Positions 37,201 to 46,129 of a stretch of DNA of 64,000 bases are shown here, piece after piece. Positions within the stretch are counted from its first letter, which is position 1. Each line of letters begins with the position of its first letter. A program made the translations under genes and the position numbers. Origin of the DNA: Janthinobacterium sp. 61 (GTDB taxonomy: Bacteria; Pseudomonadota; Gammaproteobacteria; Burkholderiales; Burkholderiaceae_D); NCBI RefSeq assembly GCF_002846335.1, contig NZ_PJMQ01000001.1, positions 3,162,001-3,226,000 on the forward strand, given 5' to 3'. The notes under the pieces were generated by a model. The model had not been told where the DNA came from and ran no database searches. It was given only the letters and a program-made list of their open reading frames with translations.

Positions 37201-38271
37201 TTAGGTTCTTGTCGGTTCAACGAACACGTGTAATCGTTTCGGGCGCACGACCAGGGTCTCGCCCTCTTTCAGCTGCAGATGGGTGAAGCGCTCGTTCGAC
37301 ATCACCGCTTCGATCAGTTCGCTGTTATCGATGCGCTGCAAGTCCAGCTGGGCCAGCGGGCCGATGGCATGCGCGCGGCTCAGCTTCACGACGATGCCTT
37401 CGGCACCCTGCGTGTAGCGGTCGATTTCCAGGTCGTGCGGACGCACATAGGCCGTGCCCTTGCTGTCGCTCACGCCCGCGTAATCAGGCACCTCGAAGCT
37501 GGCGTCGCCCGTGGCCATCACGCCGTCATGCACGCGGCCGTGGAACAGGTTGACGTTGCCCAGGAAGCCGTACACGAAAGGCGACGCCGGGTGGTTGTAC
37601 ACTTGCTCAGGGGAACCCAGCTGCTCCACGGTACCCTTGTTCATCAGCACCACCTGGTCCGCCACTTCCAGCGCCTCTTCCTGGTCATGCGTAACGAAAA
37701 TGCTGGTGACATGCAAGTCGTCATGCAGGCGGCGCAACCAGCGGCGCAATTCCTTGCGCACCTTGGCGTCGAGCGCGCCGAACGGTTCGTCCAGCAGCAG
37801 CACACGGGGCTCGACGGCCAGCGCGCGCGCCAGGGCGATACGCTGGCGTTGCCCGCCCGACAGTTGCGGCGGATAGCGGTCGGCCAGCCAGTCCAGCTGC
37901 ACCAGTTCCAGCAAATCTTTCACCTTGCGGCGGATCTGGTCTTCCGACGGGCGCTCGCTACGCGACTTCACGCGCAAGCCGAAGGCCACGTTTTCGAACA
38001 CCGTCATGTGCTTGAACAGCGCATAGTGTTGAAACACGAAACCGACTTGGCGCTCGCGCACGTGGCGGTTCGACGCGTCTTCCGCATCGAGCAGCACCTG
38101 GCCGCTGTCCGGATGTTCCAGGCCGGCGATGATGCGCAGCAAGGTGGTCTTGCCGCAGCCGGACGGGCCCAGCAGGGCCGTCAGTTCGCCGGCGGGAAAG
38201 TCCAGCGAGATATTGTCGAGGGCGACGAAATCGCCAAAACGCTTGTGGATGTTTTTAACTGCGATGGTCAT
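37201..38271 (-). CDS. cysA: Sulfate/thiosulfate ABC transporter ATP-binding protein
   Basis: Cytoplasmic ATPase that powers sulfate import. The 356-residue protein has Walker A ([12 protein letters not shown]), the ABC signature [15 protein letters not shown], Walker B ([13 protein letters not shown]) and the switch histidine ([10 protein letters not shown]), plus a C-terminal regulatory (TOBE-like) domain. It lies directly after cysW (1-base gap), within the cysT-cysW-cysA-cysB row. Confidence 0.95.
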   Translation of the reverse strand: MTIAVKNIHKRFGDFVALDNISLDFPAGELTALLGPSGCGKTTLLRIIAGLEHPDSGQVLLDAEDASNRHVRERQVGFVFQHYALFKHMTVFENVAFGLRVKSRSERPSEDQIRRKVKDLLELVQLDWLADRYPPQLSGGQRQRIALARALAVEPRVLLLDEPFGALDAKVRKELRRWLRRLHDDLHVTSIFVTHDQEEALEVADQVVLMNKGTVEQLGSPEQVYNHPASPFVYGFLGNVNLFHGRVHDGVMATGDASFEVPDYAGVSDSKGTAYVRPHDLEIDRYTQGAEGIVVKLSRAHAIGPLAQLDLQRIDNSELIEAVMSNERFTHLQLKEGETLVVRPKRLHVFVEPTRT

Positions 38272-38272
38272 A

Positions 38273-39199
38273 TCAGTGCTCCGTGGAACGTAAGGCGGAA
38301 TCGTCGGCGTCGCTCTCGTTCAAACGCCACTCAATGAAAGCTTTCAGGGCCAGGGTCACCAGCGCCAGCAGGGCCAGCAGGGAGGCGACGGCAAACGCGG
38401 CGGCGAAGTTGTACTCGTTGTACAAAATCTCCACCTGCAGCGGCATGGTGTTCGTTTCGCCGCGGATATGGCCGGAGACCACGGACACGGCACCGAACTC
38501 GCCCATGGCACGGGCATTGCACAGGATCACTCCATACAGCAGACCCCACTTGATGTTTGGCAAGGTCACTCTGCGGAAAGTATTCCAGCCCGACGCACCC
38601 AGCACGAGGGCGGCCTCCTCCTCTTCGCTGCCCTGCGACTGCATCAGCGGGATCAGTTCGCGCGCCACAAACGGGAAGGTAATGAAGATGGTGGCCAGCA
38701 CGATGCCGGGCACGGCAAACAAAATCTTGATGTCGTGTTCCTGCAGCCATGGTCCGAACCAGCCCTGGGCGCCAAACATCAGCACATAGATCAGGCCGGA
38801 AATCACGGGGGAGACGGAAAACGGCAAGTCGATCAGGGTCAGCAGGATGCTCTTGCCGCGGAATTCGAACTTGGCGATGCACCAGGAGGCGGCCACGCCA
38901 AACACCAGGTTCAGCGGCACGGCGATGGCCGCCGTGATCAGGGTCAGCTTGATGGCGGAAATCGCGTCCGGATCGATGATGGCGGCGATATACGCTTCCC
39001 AACCCTTCTTGAACGCTTCCGCAAACACGGCCACCAGGGGCACGATCAAAAAGGTCGTCAGGAACAGCAAGGCGATGGTGATCAATACCGTGCGCACCCA
39101 CAAAGGTTCCAGCACGACGGGACCGACATTCGGCTCAAAACGGCGCGCTGTCGGCCGTGCATTGTCCACGCCAGCGACGGCAGTCGTATTCGTACTCAT
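38273..39199 (-). CDS. cysW: Sulfate/thiosulfate ABC transporter permease CysW
   Basis: One of two inner-membrane permeases of the sulfate importer. The 308-residue protein has about six membrane helices and the EAA-type coupling loop [23 protein letters not shown], which docks onto CysA. The start at 39199 overlaps the cysT stop (ATGA), as is usual for this pair; the frame opens 9 codons further up without support. Confidence 0.94.
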   Translation of the reverse strand: MSTNTTAVAGVDNARPTARRFEPNVGPVVLEPLWVRTVLITIALLFLTTFLIVPLVAVFAEAFKKGWEAYIAAIIDPDAISAIKLTLITAAIAVPLNLVFGVAASWCIAKFEFRGKSILLTLIDLPFSVSPVISGLIYVLMFGAQGWFGPWLQEHDIKILFAVPGIVLATIFITFPFVARELIPLMQSQGSEEEEAALVLGASGWNTFRRVTLPNIKWGLLYGVILCNARAMGEFGAVSVVSGHIRGETNTMPLQVEILYNEYNFAAAFAVASLLALLALVTLALKAFIEWRLNESDADDSALRSTEH

Positions 39200-40059
39200 G
39201 ATTTCTTCGCCTTTCCGCGCGTCCATGCTTGCAGCAGGTTAATCGTCAACAACAGCAGGAAGGACACCACCAGCATCACCACGGCGATGGCTGTGGCGCC
39301 TGCGTAATCGTATTGCTCCAGCTTGGTAATAATGAACAGCGGCGTGATTTCCGACACCATCGGCATATTGCCGGCGATAAAGATCACTGAACCGTACTCG
39401 CCCGTGGCACGGGCAAAGGCCAGCGCAAAGCCCGTCAACAAGGATGGCAGGATGGTCGGGAAGATGACGCGGATAAACGTTTGCAATGAATTGGCGCCCA
39501 AGCTGGCGGCCGCTTCTTCCAGTTCCTTTTCCGCGTCTTCCAGCACCGGTTGCACGGTGCGCACGACAAACGGCAAGCCGATGAAGGTCAGCGCCACCAC
39601 CACGCCCAGCGGTGTGAACGCCACCTTGATGCCCAGCACGCCTTCGATGAACTGGCCGAACCAGCCGTTCGACGAGTACAGGGCCGTCAGGGTGATGCCG
39701 GCCACGGCCGTCGGCAAGGCAAACGGCAAGTCGACCAGTGCGTCAATGATGCGCTTGCCGGGGAATTTATAGCGCACCAGCACCCAGGCCAGGATGCCGC
39801 CAAACACCACGTTCAGCAGCGCGGCGATCAGCGAGGCGCCAAATGTCAGGCGGTACGACGCCATCACGCGCTCGGACGTGACGGCGCTGAAGAAGGCGTC
39901 CGATGTCATGGTGAAGGTCTTGAGGAACACCGACGACAGCGGAATGAGGACGATCAAGGCCAGGTAAAAGAGCGTGAAGCCCAGTGACAGCTTAAACCCC
40001 GGCATGACCCGAAACGGCGCTCCGCGCGCCTTGAGCGGTGCTGCTGATGCTGCAGACAT
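39196..40059 (-). CDS. cysT: Sulfate/thiosulfate ABC transporter permease CysT (CysU)
   Basis: First permease of the sulfate importer, 287 residues, six predicted helices and the EAA loop [26 protein letters not shown]. Other conserved stretches include [15 protein letters not shown] and [14 protein letters not shown]. It is the promoter-proximal gene of cysTWA-cysB; AAGGAG precedes its start at 40059. Confidence 0.94.
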   Translation of the reverse strand: MSAASAAPLKARGAPFRVMPGFKLSLGFTLFYLALIVLIPLSSVFLKTFTMTSDAFFSAVTSERVMASYRLTFGASLIAALLNVVFGGILAWVLVRYKFPGKRIIDALVDLPFALPTAVAGITLTALYSSNGWFGQFIEGVLGIKVAFTPLGVVVALTFIGLPFVVRTVQPVLEDAEKELEEAAASLGANSLQTFIRVIFPTILPSLLTGFALAFARATGEYGSVIFIAGNMPMVSEITPLFIITKLEQYDYAGATAIAVVMLVVSFLLLLTINLLQAWTRGKAKKS

Positions 40060-40116
40060 AGAAACTCCTTCTTATTACATTTTTGAGTTATAGGGCGCAA
40101 TAATCACATGCAATCG

Positions 40117-40122
40117 TTATAA
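40117..40122 (-). promoter_or_regulatory. Putative -10 element of the cysTWA promoter
   Basis: On the minus strand, TATAAC sits in a TTCTTTTTATAACGATT context, 58 bases before cysT. The -35 is weak, as is usual for CysB-activated promoters, whose activator binds AT-rich DNA just upstream. Confidence 0.4.
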
Positions 40123-40187
40123 AAAGAACTAACCATTTCTCATTTGCTTAGATGGATTTTGCATACTTGCTGGCAGAATCGACTGGC

Positions 40188-40218
40188 CAAAAAAAACGCA
40201 CCGATGAGGTGCGTTTTT
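40188..40218. terminator. Bidirectional terminator-like hairpin
   Basis: AAAACGCACC and GGTGCGTTTT pair around a 4-base loop, with A-run before and T-run after, so it could stop transcription from either side. It lies between the peroxiredoxin gene and the cys operon and probably ends the peroxiredoxin message. Confidence 0.7.
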
Positions 40219-40253
40219 GCTTCTTAGACATATTTATACCCGAGACAAATGCT

Positions 40254-40280
40254 GGGGTCAGACCCGACGGGTCTGACCCC
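40254..40280. repeat. Perfect GGGGTCAGACCCG inverted repeat
   Basis: GGGGTCAGACCCG and CGGGTCTGACCCC are perfect inverted 13-base copies separated by one base. It sits 4 bases beyond the peroxiredoxin stop. This motif is, in my recollection, a repeated intergenic palindrome in related genomes, which a search should confirm. Confidence 0.65.
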
Positions 40281-40284
40281 GGAA

Positions 40285-40923
40285 TTACTTGTTGGGCTGC
40301 GGCGTCAAGCGCAAGTACGGTTTCGCGGCCGTAAAGCCCTTCGGGTATTTCTGCTTGATCACGTCCGGGTCTTGCACGGTCAAGGGAATGATGACGTCGT
40401 CGCCATCTTGCCAGTTGCCGGGCGTGGCGACCGTATAGCCGTCCGTCAGTTGCAGGGCATCGATGACGCGCAGGATTTCATTGAAATTGCGGCCCGTGCT
40501 GAGCGGATACGTGAGGATCAGGCGTACTTTCTTGTTCGGGTCAATGATGAAGACGGAGCGCACGGTAGCCGTGACGGATTGCTCCGGATGGATCATGTCG
40601 TACAGCACCGACACTTTCTTGTCGACGTCGGCGATGATGGGGAAACCCACCACGGTGTTTTGCGTCTCTTCGATATCCTTGATCCAGCTCTTGTGCGACT
40701 CGGCAGCGTCCACGGAGAGGGCGATGGCCTTCACATTGCGCTTGTCAAATTCCGGCTTGAGCTTGGCTGTCAAGCCCAGTTCCGTGGTGCACACGGGGGT
40801 AAAGTCGGCCGGGTGGGAAAACAGCACCACCCAGGAATCGCCAGCCCACTCGTGGAACTTGAGCTTGCCGATCGAGCTGTCTTGTTCAAAATCAGGGGCG
40901 ACATCGCCCAGGCGTAAGGTCAT
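40285..40923 (-). CDS. One-cysteine peroxiredoxin (Prx6 type)
   Basis: Reduces hydrogen peroxide and organic hydroperoxides. The 212-residue protein has the peroxidatic site SHPADFTPVCTTELG (Cys45); no other cysteine exists in the protein, so it is a true 1-Cys Prx of the AhpC/Prx6 group. Other blocks: GRNFNEILRVIDALQLT and the C-terminal YLRLTPQPNK. AAGGAG lies before the start at 40923. It stands between sbp/hydrolase and cysTWA, in a sulfur-metabolism region, though the link is only positional. Confidence 0.92.
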   Translation of the reverse strand: MTLRLGDVAPDFEQDSSIGKLKFHEWAGDSWVVLFSHPADFTPVCTTELGLTAKLKPEFDKRNVKAIALSVDAAESHKSWIKDIEETQNTVVGFPIIADVDKKVSVLYDMIHPEQSVTATVRSVFIIDPNKKVRLILTYPLSTGRNFNEILRVIDALQLTDGYTVATPGNWQDGDDVIIPLTVQDPDVIKQKYPKGFTAAKPYLRLTPQPNK

Positions 40924-40965
40924 CGTGATCTCCTTGAAAAGTTATGTGGCAGGATGTTCGTCGTG

Positions 40966-41532
40966 TCAGGCTGCCTGACGGTGGCGTTTGTCGCTTTGCG
41001 CCAGATCAAACAGTGTCTGCAGTTGCGCCTGGCCGTAGACCCAGTCCCCCAGGCGCGACTCGGCGTTGATATGGCCCAGCGCACCGCCATCAATATACTT
41101 GCAATTCCAGCGCCGTGCCCACTGCGCCGCGTGTTCGGCCGTCATCCACGGGTCGGTCTGGCTGGCGATCAGGATGCCGGGGCAAGGCAATCTCTTTTGC
41201 GGCAAGGCTTTCGCTACGCCAAACTTGTCCGGATCGGCAGGCCCCACCAGCAGCACGCCGGCCACGCCCTGCGGGTCGCGGGCCAGGCTGTGCGCCGTCG
41301 TCAGGCAGCCGAAGCTGTGGGCGACGATCAGGATGGGGCGCGCATCTTGCCGCCGCACCTGATCCAGACGCGCCGACCAGGTGGCCAGGTCGGGCTCGTT
41401 CCAGTTGTCCTGCTCGACCCGCTCAAATTGCGGATACAGGCGCTGCCAGCGGCTCTGCCAATGCTCGGGGCCGCTGTTATGCAAGCCCGGCACGATCAGT
41501 ACCCGGTAATCGGAAAAGCTGCGCAGCGCCAT
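40966..41532 (-). CDS. RBBP9/YdeN-family alpha/beta hydrolase
   Basis: A 188-residue serine hydrolase of the YdeN/RBBP9 group. It shows the N-terminal block VLIVPGLHNSGPEHWQSRW, the nucleophile elbow VAHSFGCLTTAHSLA (catalytic Ser) and the C-terminal GALGHINAESRLGDW with the catalytic His. The start at 41532 is supported by AGGGA 6 bases upstream; the frame runs 18 codons further without support. Substrate unknown. It is 53 bases after sbp, on the same strand. Confidence 0.85.
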   Translation of the reverse strand: MALRSFSDYRVLIVPGLHNSGPEHWQSRWQRLYPQFERVEQDNWNEPDLATWSARLDQVRRQDARPILIVAHSFGCLTTAHSLARDPQGVAGVLLVGPADPDKFGVAKALPQKRLPCPGILIASQTDPWMTAEHAAQWARRWNCKYIDGGALGHINAESRLGDWVYGQAQLQTLFDLAQSDKRHRQAA

Positions 41533-41585
41533 GATGGATCCCTTTTGGTAACAGTCTGGCAATCGTCTCCGATTGCCATCCGACA

Positions 41586-42590
41586 TTACTTGGGTTGGTA
41601 GATCTGGTCGAAGATGCCGCCGTCGGCAAAGTGCGCCTTCTGTGCTGCCGTCCAGCCGCCTGCCACTTGCTCGATGGTGAACAGGTTGACCTTGGCGAAC
41701 TGGGACGCGTATTTCTTCGCCGCCTTGTCCGTGGCCGGACGGTAGTAGTTCTTGGCAATGATATCCTGCGCTTCGTCCGTGTACAGGTAGTTCAGGTAAG
41801 CCTCGGCCACCTTGCGCGTACCGTGCTTGTCGGCAAACTTGTCGACGACGGCGACGGGCGGTTCGGCCAGGATGCTGACGGACGGCGTGATGATGTCGAA
41901 CTTGGTCGGGCCCAGTTCCTTGACGGCCAGGTAAGCCTCGTTTTCCCAGGCGATCAGCACGTCGCCGATACCGCGCTCAACGAAGGTGGTGGTGGCGCCG
42001 CGCGCACCTGAATCGAGCACGGGCACGTTTTTATACAGTTTGCCGAGGAATTCCTTGGCCTTGGCTTCGTTGCCGCCCGGCTGGCGCAAGGCGTAGCCCC
42101 AGGCAGCCAAATGGTTCCAGCGGGCGCCGCCCGAGGTTTTCGGATTCGGCGTGATGACGGACACGCCCGGCTTGATCATGTCATTCCAATCCTTGATGCC
42201 TTTCGGGTTGCCCTTGCGCACCAGGAACACGATGGTCGAGGTGTAAGGCGAGCTATTGTGCGTCAAGCGCTTTTGCCAGTCGGCGGCCAGCAGCTTGTGT
42301 TCGGCCAGCGCGTCGATGTCATAGGCCAGGGCCAACGTGACGACGTCCGCTTCCAGGCCGTCAATGACGGCACGCGCCTGCTTGCCGGAACCGCCGTGCG
42401 ATTGCTTGATCTTGACGTTGTCGCCTGTCTTGCCTTTCCACTCCTTGGCAAATGCCGTGTTCACATCCTGGTACAACTCGCGCGTCGGGTCATACGACAC
42501 GTTGAGCAGGGTGATATCGGCAGCTTGCGCCGTTTGCAGAACGGCAAACGCGCTGAGGGCGGCGGCAATGATGATTTTTTTCGACAGCAT
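41586..42590 (-). CDS. sbp: Periplasmic sulfate-binding protein
   Basis: Captures sulfate in the periplasm and delivers it to CysTWA. The 334-residue protein has a signal peptide (cleavage near AQA-ADITL) and the family signatures [50 protein letters not shown] and [21 protein letters not shown]. It is on the same strand as cysTWA but about 1.5 kb upstream of cysT, separated by a hydrolase and a peroxiredoxin, and thus probably from its own promoter. Confidence 0.95.
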   Translation of the reverse strand: MLSKKIIIAAALSAFAVLQTAQAADITLLNVSYDPTRELYQDVNTAFAKEWKGKTGDNVKIKQSHGGSGKQARAVIDGLEADVVTLALAYDIDALAEHKLLAADWQKRLTHNSSPYTSTIVFLVRKGNPKGIKDWNDMIKPGVSVITPNPKTSGGARWNHLAAWGYALRQPGGNEAKAKEFLGKLYKNVPVLDSGARGATTTFVERGIGDVLIAWENEAYLAVKELGPTKFDIITPSVSILAEPPVAVVDKFADKHGTRKVAEAYLNYLYTDEAQDIIAKNYYRPATDKAAKKYASQFAKVNLFTIEQVAGGWTAAQKAHFADGGIFDQIYQPK

Positions 42591-42674
42591 CTAAGATCCC
42601 CGTATGGTTGAACTTTCAGAGCCACCAGATTACGGCGCAACGGCCGCAAAGAGAACGAAGCGTTTCGTCGTTTG

Positions 42675-42693
42675 ATATGCGTTTTTCGCATAT
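42675..42693 (-). promoter_or_regulatory. Inverted repeat upstream of sbp
   Basis: ATATGCG and CGCATAT flank five bases (42675-42681 and 42687-42693), about 85 bases before the sbp start. It could be an operator or a small hairpin in the sbp leader. The neighbouring GAACGAAGCGTTTCGTCGTTT stretch also has inverted symmetry. Confidence 0.35.
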
Positions 42694-42720
42694 GGGCGGT
42701 GCGCAACGGGGATATAACGC

Positions 42721-43104
42721 TTAATAAAAGCGGTTGAACAATACAACGGCCCAGGTAGCAAAGGCCAGGATGCAAGTCAGCAGCACGGCGGCGCTGCCGA
42801 AGTCCTTGGCGTTTTTCGACAGAGGATGAAGCTCGAGCGAGATGCGGTCGACCACGGCCTCCAGCGCAGAGTTAAGCAATTCTATGATCAATACCAGCAG
42901 CAGCACGCCGATCAGCACCAGCTTTTCAAAGGCGGAGATGCGCAGCAGCAAGGCGATCACCGTGCCGACGACGAACAAGCCTAGTTCCTGGCGGAATGCA
43001 TGTTCATGGCGCCAGGCCGCCTTCAAGCCGTCGAGCGAGTAGAAAAAGGCGGAAAAAATCCGTTTCAAGCCGCTCTTGCTCTTGAATTCATTGACAGGTT
43101 GCAT
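42721..43104 (-). CDS. dgkA: Diacylglycerol kinase (prokaryotic DgkA)
   Basis: Small inner-membrane kinase that turns diacylglycerol into phosphatidic acid, recycling lipid released by glucan modification. The 127-residue protein has a soluble amphipathic N-terminus (KSGLKRIFSAFFYSLDGLKAAWRHEHAFRQEL) and three membrane helices, with the catalytic/metal region ELLNSALEAVVDRI and HPLSKNAKDFGSAAV. GGAAAA precedes the start at 43104; the frame extends 16 codons upstream without homology. Confidence 0.93.
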   Translation of the reverse strand: MQPVNEFKSKSGLKRIFSAFFYSLDGLKAAWRHEHAFRQELGLFVVGTVIALLLRISAFEKLVLIGVLLLVLIIELLNSALEAVVDRISLELHPLSKNAKDFGSAAVLLTCILAFATWAVVLFNRFY

Positions 43105-43158
43105 AATTTTCCATGGTTCAAAGTACGTCCAGCCGCCAATTATGACGGCCAATATGAG

Positions 43159-43171
43159 AATTGTGACAATT
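43159..43171. promoter_or_regulatory. AATTGT-G-ACAATT palindrome in the dgkA/IclR promoter region
   Basis: A perfect 6+6 palindrome lies midway between the divergent dgkA and IclR-type genes. Such sites often bind a dimeric regulator; the adjacent IclR protein is the obvious candidate, but this is unproven. Confidence 0.35.
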
Positions 43172-43229
43172 TATTCGCTGAATATCTCGGAACATTTCAC
43201 TATTTTTTCACATCATGGTATAAAGAAGC

Positions 43230-43268
43230 ATGAATACTGCATTGCACCAAATCCATCATGAAAATTGA
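43230..43268 (+). CDS. Possible 12-codon upstream reading frame overlapping the IclR gene
   Basis: AAGAAG lies just before ATG 43230, which starts a 12-codon frame (MNTALHQIHHEN) ending in TGA at 43266-43268, overlapping the IclR start codon at 43258 in another frame. The IclR gene itself lacks a clear ribosome site. Translation may be coupled through this short leader, or the start codon may simply lie among weak signals. Confidence 0.25.
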   Translation: MNTALHQIHHEN

Positions 43269-44037
43269 ACCGGTCGCTCCCCCGAAGACGACGATCCAGG
43301 TCATCGAACGCATGGTCGCCCTGCTCGATGCCCTGGCCAAATATTCCGACCCGGTCAGCCTGAAGGAATTGTCCAAGGTTTCCGGCCTGCACCCGTCGAC
43401 GGCGCACCGCATCCTCAACGACATGGTGCTGACGCGCTTTGTCGACCGCATCGAACCGGGCACGTACCGCCTGGGCATGCGCCTGCTGGAACTGGGCAAT
43501 GTGGTGAAAAGCCGCCTCAGCGTGCGCGAAGCGGCGCTTGACTTCATGCGCCAGCTGCACAAGAAAACCCAGCAAACCATCAACCTGTCCGTGCGCCAGG
43601 GCGACGAGATCGTCTACATCGACCGCGCCTTTTCCGAGCGCTCTGGCATGCAAGTGGTGCGCGCCATCGGTGGCCGCGGCCCGCTGCATCTGACTTCGAC
43701 CGGCAAGCTGTTCCTGTCAGTCGATGAGCCGAAAGCCATCCGCGCGTACGCCACGCGCACGGGCTTGGCCGGACACAACAAGAATTCCATCACGGATCTG
43801 CAAAAACTCGAGCGCGAGCTGAGCCTGGTGCGCGAGCGCGGCTATGCGCGTGACAATGAAGAGCTGGAACTGGGTGTGCGCTGCATGGCCGCCGGCATCC
43901 GCGACGACTCTGGCAAGCTGATCGCCGGCCTGTCGATCTCGGCGCCAGCCGACCGCCTGCAAGATGAGTGGCTGGTGGACCTGGTCGAGACGGCCAACCA
44001 GATTTCTGTCACCTTGGGATTTATACCGCAGGACTAG
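43258..44037 (+). CDS. IclR-family transcriptional regulator
   Basis: A 259-residue regulator with the IclR plan: an N-terminal winged helix-turn-helix (about residues 15-70, KELSKVSGLHPSTAHRILNDMV) and a C-terminal effector-binding domain (AIGGRGPLHLTSTGKLFLS and ARDNEELELGVRCMAAGIRDDSGKLIAGLSISAP). The family controls carbon-source catabolism; no catabolic operon is nearby, so the target is unknown. ATG 43258 has no obvious ribosome site (see the short upstream frame at 43230). Confidence 0.9.
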   Translation: MKIEPVAPPKTTIQVIERMVALLDALAKYSDPVSLKELSKVSGLHPSTAHRILNDMVLTRFVDRIEPGTYRLGMRLLELGNVVKSRLSVREAALDFMRQLHKKTQQTINLSVRQGDEIVYIDRAFSERSGMQVVRAIGGRGPLHLTSTGKLFLSVDEPKAIRAYATRTGLAGHNKNSITDLQKLERELSLVRERGYARDNEELELGVRCMAAGIRDDSGKLIAGLSISAPADRLQDEWLVDLVETANQISVTLGFIPQD

Positions 44038-44053
44038 ACCACTGCCGCATAAA

Positions 44054-44129
44054 AATGTTCAGGGCAAGGCGCACTAACGAAGACAGTACGACTAGTACGG
44101 CAAGTTAGTGCAACGCTGCCATGGACATT
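44054..44129. repeat. Imperfect 76-base palindromic element
   Basis: The arms AATGTTCAGGGCAAGGC and its near-inverse (GCGTTGCC-type, ending GGACATT) flank a core with GCACTAAC/GTTAGTGC and a GTAC-type centre. It lies between the convergent IclR and pbpG genes. It resembles the element at 4383-4504 in general plan (nested arms, GTAC centre), and may belong to a dispersed repeat family. Confidence 0.5.
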
Positions 44130-44144
44130 CGCATTGAAACTTAA

Positions 44145-45218
44145 TTAACCGCCAGGCAAGCTCATGTTGGCAGGCTTGAGTGCTTCCAGCCACTTGCGCA
44201 TGCGTCCCGCATCGGCCGTACGTGACTGTTTCCCTTTGGAATCGAGGAAGACCATGATCACGGCCCGTCCCTCGATGACGGCCTGCATCATCAGACAACG
44301 TCCCGCTTCATTGATGAAGCCCGTCTTTTGCAAGCCGATTTCCCAGCCCGGATTGGCCACCAGATGATTCGTATTGCCAAACTGCATGGGCTGGCCACTG
44401 GCTTCGACGATGGCTTTCGGGTCCGTCGAGTACTCGCGCAGCAATGGATGGCGGAAGGCGGCCATGGCAAGCTTGCCCAGGTCGCGCGCGCTGGCCACGT
44501 TCATTTTCGACAAGCCGCTGGAATCGACGTAATGCGTATCGAGCATGCCCAGCTGGCGCGCCTTGCTATTCATGGCGTCGACAAAGGCCGGCAAACCGCC
44601 CGGATAATTGCGGCCCAAGGCCGAGGCGGCGCGGTTTTCCGAGCTCATCAGGGCAATGTGCAGCATATTGCCACGCGTCAATTGCGAGCCCACTTTCAGG
44701 CGTGAGCTGCTGAACTTGGCACGGTCGACATCCTCGTCCGTGATCGTCAGCACTTCATCCATGTCCTGGCGCGCTTCGACCACCACCAGGCCCGTCATCA
44801 TCTTGGTGATGGAGGCGATGGGCAAGGCCACATTGGAATTCTTTTCAAACAGCACTTCCGAATTGTTCTGGTCCAGCACCAGCGCCACGCTGGACTTGAG
44901 GTCGAGCGGATCGCGCGTCAGGTTCAGGCCGGCCAGGTCGCCCATGGTGGGCATCGGTGCGGCCATGGGCACGGCCACGCTGCTGACTTTTTGATAGATA
45001 ACCTTGCGTTTGCCACGCACCATGACGACCCGGCGCACGGTCTTTTCGCGCGGCGCGGCCGTCGCACCCTTACGCAGCACGACTTTGACTTTCTTGGTGT
45101 TGTGTTTCTTTGCGGCTGAGGATTTGCCGTTCGCCTCCCTGGCGTGCACGGCCGCAGCCGGCGCCAGCGCAAACAGCAGGGAAGCCAGGATACCCAGCGC
45201 AAGTTTAAACTTAGCCAT
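44145..45218 (-). CDS. pbpG: D-alanyl-D-alanine endopeptidase (PBP7 type)
   Basis: Periplasmic serine peptidase that cuts peptidoglycan cross-links. The 357-residue product has a signal peptide (cut near VHA-REANG), a Lys/Arg-rich linker of about 60 residues, and the peptidase S11 domain with the SxxK motif S136-I-T-K139, the SxN-type motif in SSENRAASALGRN, and the KTG motif in LQKTGFINEAG. The basic linker is longer than in E. coli PBP7 and may bind the cell wall or membrane. Confidence 0.9.
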   Translation of the reverse strand: MAKFKLALGILASLLFALAPAAAVHAREANGKSSAAKKHNTKKVKVVLRKGATAAPREKTVRRVVMVRGKRKVIYQKVSSVAVPMAAPMPTMGDLAGLNLTRDPLDLKSSVALVLDQNNSEVLFEKNSNVALPIASITKMMTGLVVVEARQDMDEVLTITDEDVDRAKFSSSRLKVGSQLTRGNMLHIALMSSENRAASALGRNYPGGLPAFVDAMNSKARQLGMLDTHYVDSSGLSKMNVASARDLGKLAMAAFRHPLLREYSTDPKAIVEASGQPMQFGNTNHLVANPGWEIGLQKTGFINEAGRCLMMQAVIEGRAVIMVFLDSKGKQSRTADAGRMRKWLEALKPANMSLPGG

Positions 45219-45394
45219 TCGATAATTCCCCGTGAAGCTGTTGCCTTATTGCAGTGTAGCGAAATGCAGAGTAATCGCAAGCCTATTTAACAGTTGGAAC
45301 AGTATTTATTGCAGTAACGAAATACAAATAGTTATCTATCAGCAAACAAACCTCTCCTTAATCAGCTGATTGCTTGTGCAAATCGCCAGAGTGT

Positions 45395-46114
45395 CTATTT
45401 ATCCATGAATTTAACAAAGCCCGCCAGCGGCTCGCGTTCCGTGTTCAAGCGGTTCTCGATCTTGTCCGGGTCGGCATAGCCGAGAGCCATGCCGCACACC
45501 ACCATTTCGCTGGCCGGCACGCCCAGTTCCTCGCGGATGATGTCATGGTAGTGGATGAAGGCCGCTTGCGGGCAGGTATCGAGTCCCCGCGCGCGCGCCG
45601 CCAGCATGATGTTTTGCAAGAACATGCCATAGTCGAGCCAGGACCCCTGTTCCAGCACCCTTTCGATGGTAAAGATCAGGCCCACGGGCGCATCGAAAAA
45701 CTGGAAATTGCGTCCATGCTGGGCCGCCATGCCGGCCGTGTCGCCGCGCTCCAGGCCCAGCAGTTGATACAGGTCCAGGCCGATCTTGCGGCGGCGCTCG
45801 ATGAACGGCGCCGTCCACTGGCGCGGATAATACGTATACGACGCCGTGCGCGCGGGAGCATCAGGCGCCTTGGGTGCGGCATAAGCGTCGAGGATGCGGC
45901 GCGACAGGCGCAGACGCGCTTCACCCGACAGCACATACACTTTCCACGGCTGCATGTTGGCGCCCGATGGCGCGCGCGCCGCCACCTCCAGGATGCGCGC
46001 AATATCGTCTTGCGCCACCGGCGTGGGCAAAAAGGCGCGGATCGAGCGACGCGACACAATGACGGCGTCCACGGCTTGCTGCGCCGACGGTGTTTCAGAT
46101 ACTTGTTTGCTCAC
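45395..46114 (-). CDS. Nitroreductase-family flavoprotein
   Basis: A 239-residue FMN-dependent NAD(P)H oxidoreductase of the nitroreductase family. It has the FMN-binding N-terminal block SRRSIRAFLPTPV, the APSGANMQPWKVYVLSG motif, and the late GLDTCPQAAFIHYHDIIREELG and VVCGMALGYADPD. Typical roles are reduction of quinones or nitro compounds; the substrate here is unknown. It is separated from the EamA transporter by 15 bases and likely follows it in one transcript. Confidence 0.88.
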   Translation of the reverse strand: MSKQVSETPSAQQAVDAVIVSRRSIRAFLPTPVAQDDIARILEVAARAPSGANMQPWKVYVLSGEARLRLSRRILDAYAAPKAPDAPARTASYTYYPRQWTAPFIERRRKIGLDLYQLLGLERGDTAGMAAQHGRNFQFFDAPVGLIFTIERVLEQGSWLDYGMFLQNIMLAARARGLDTCPQAAFIHYHDIIREELGVPASEMVVCGMALGYADPDKIENRLNTEREPLAGFVKFMDK

Positions 46115-46129
46115 TGCCCTGCTCTCCTG

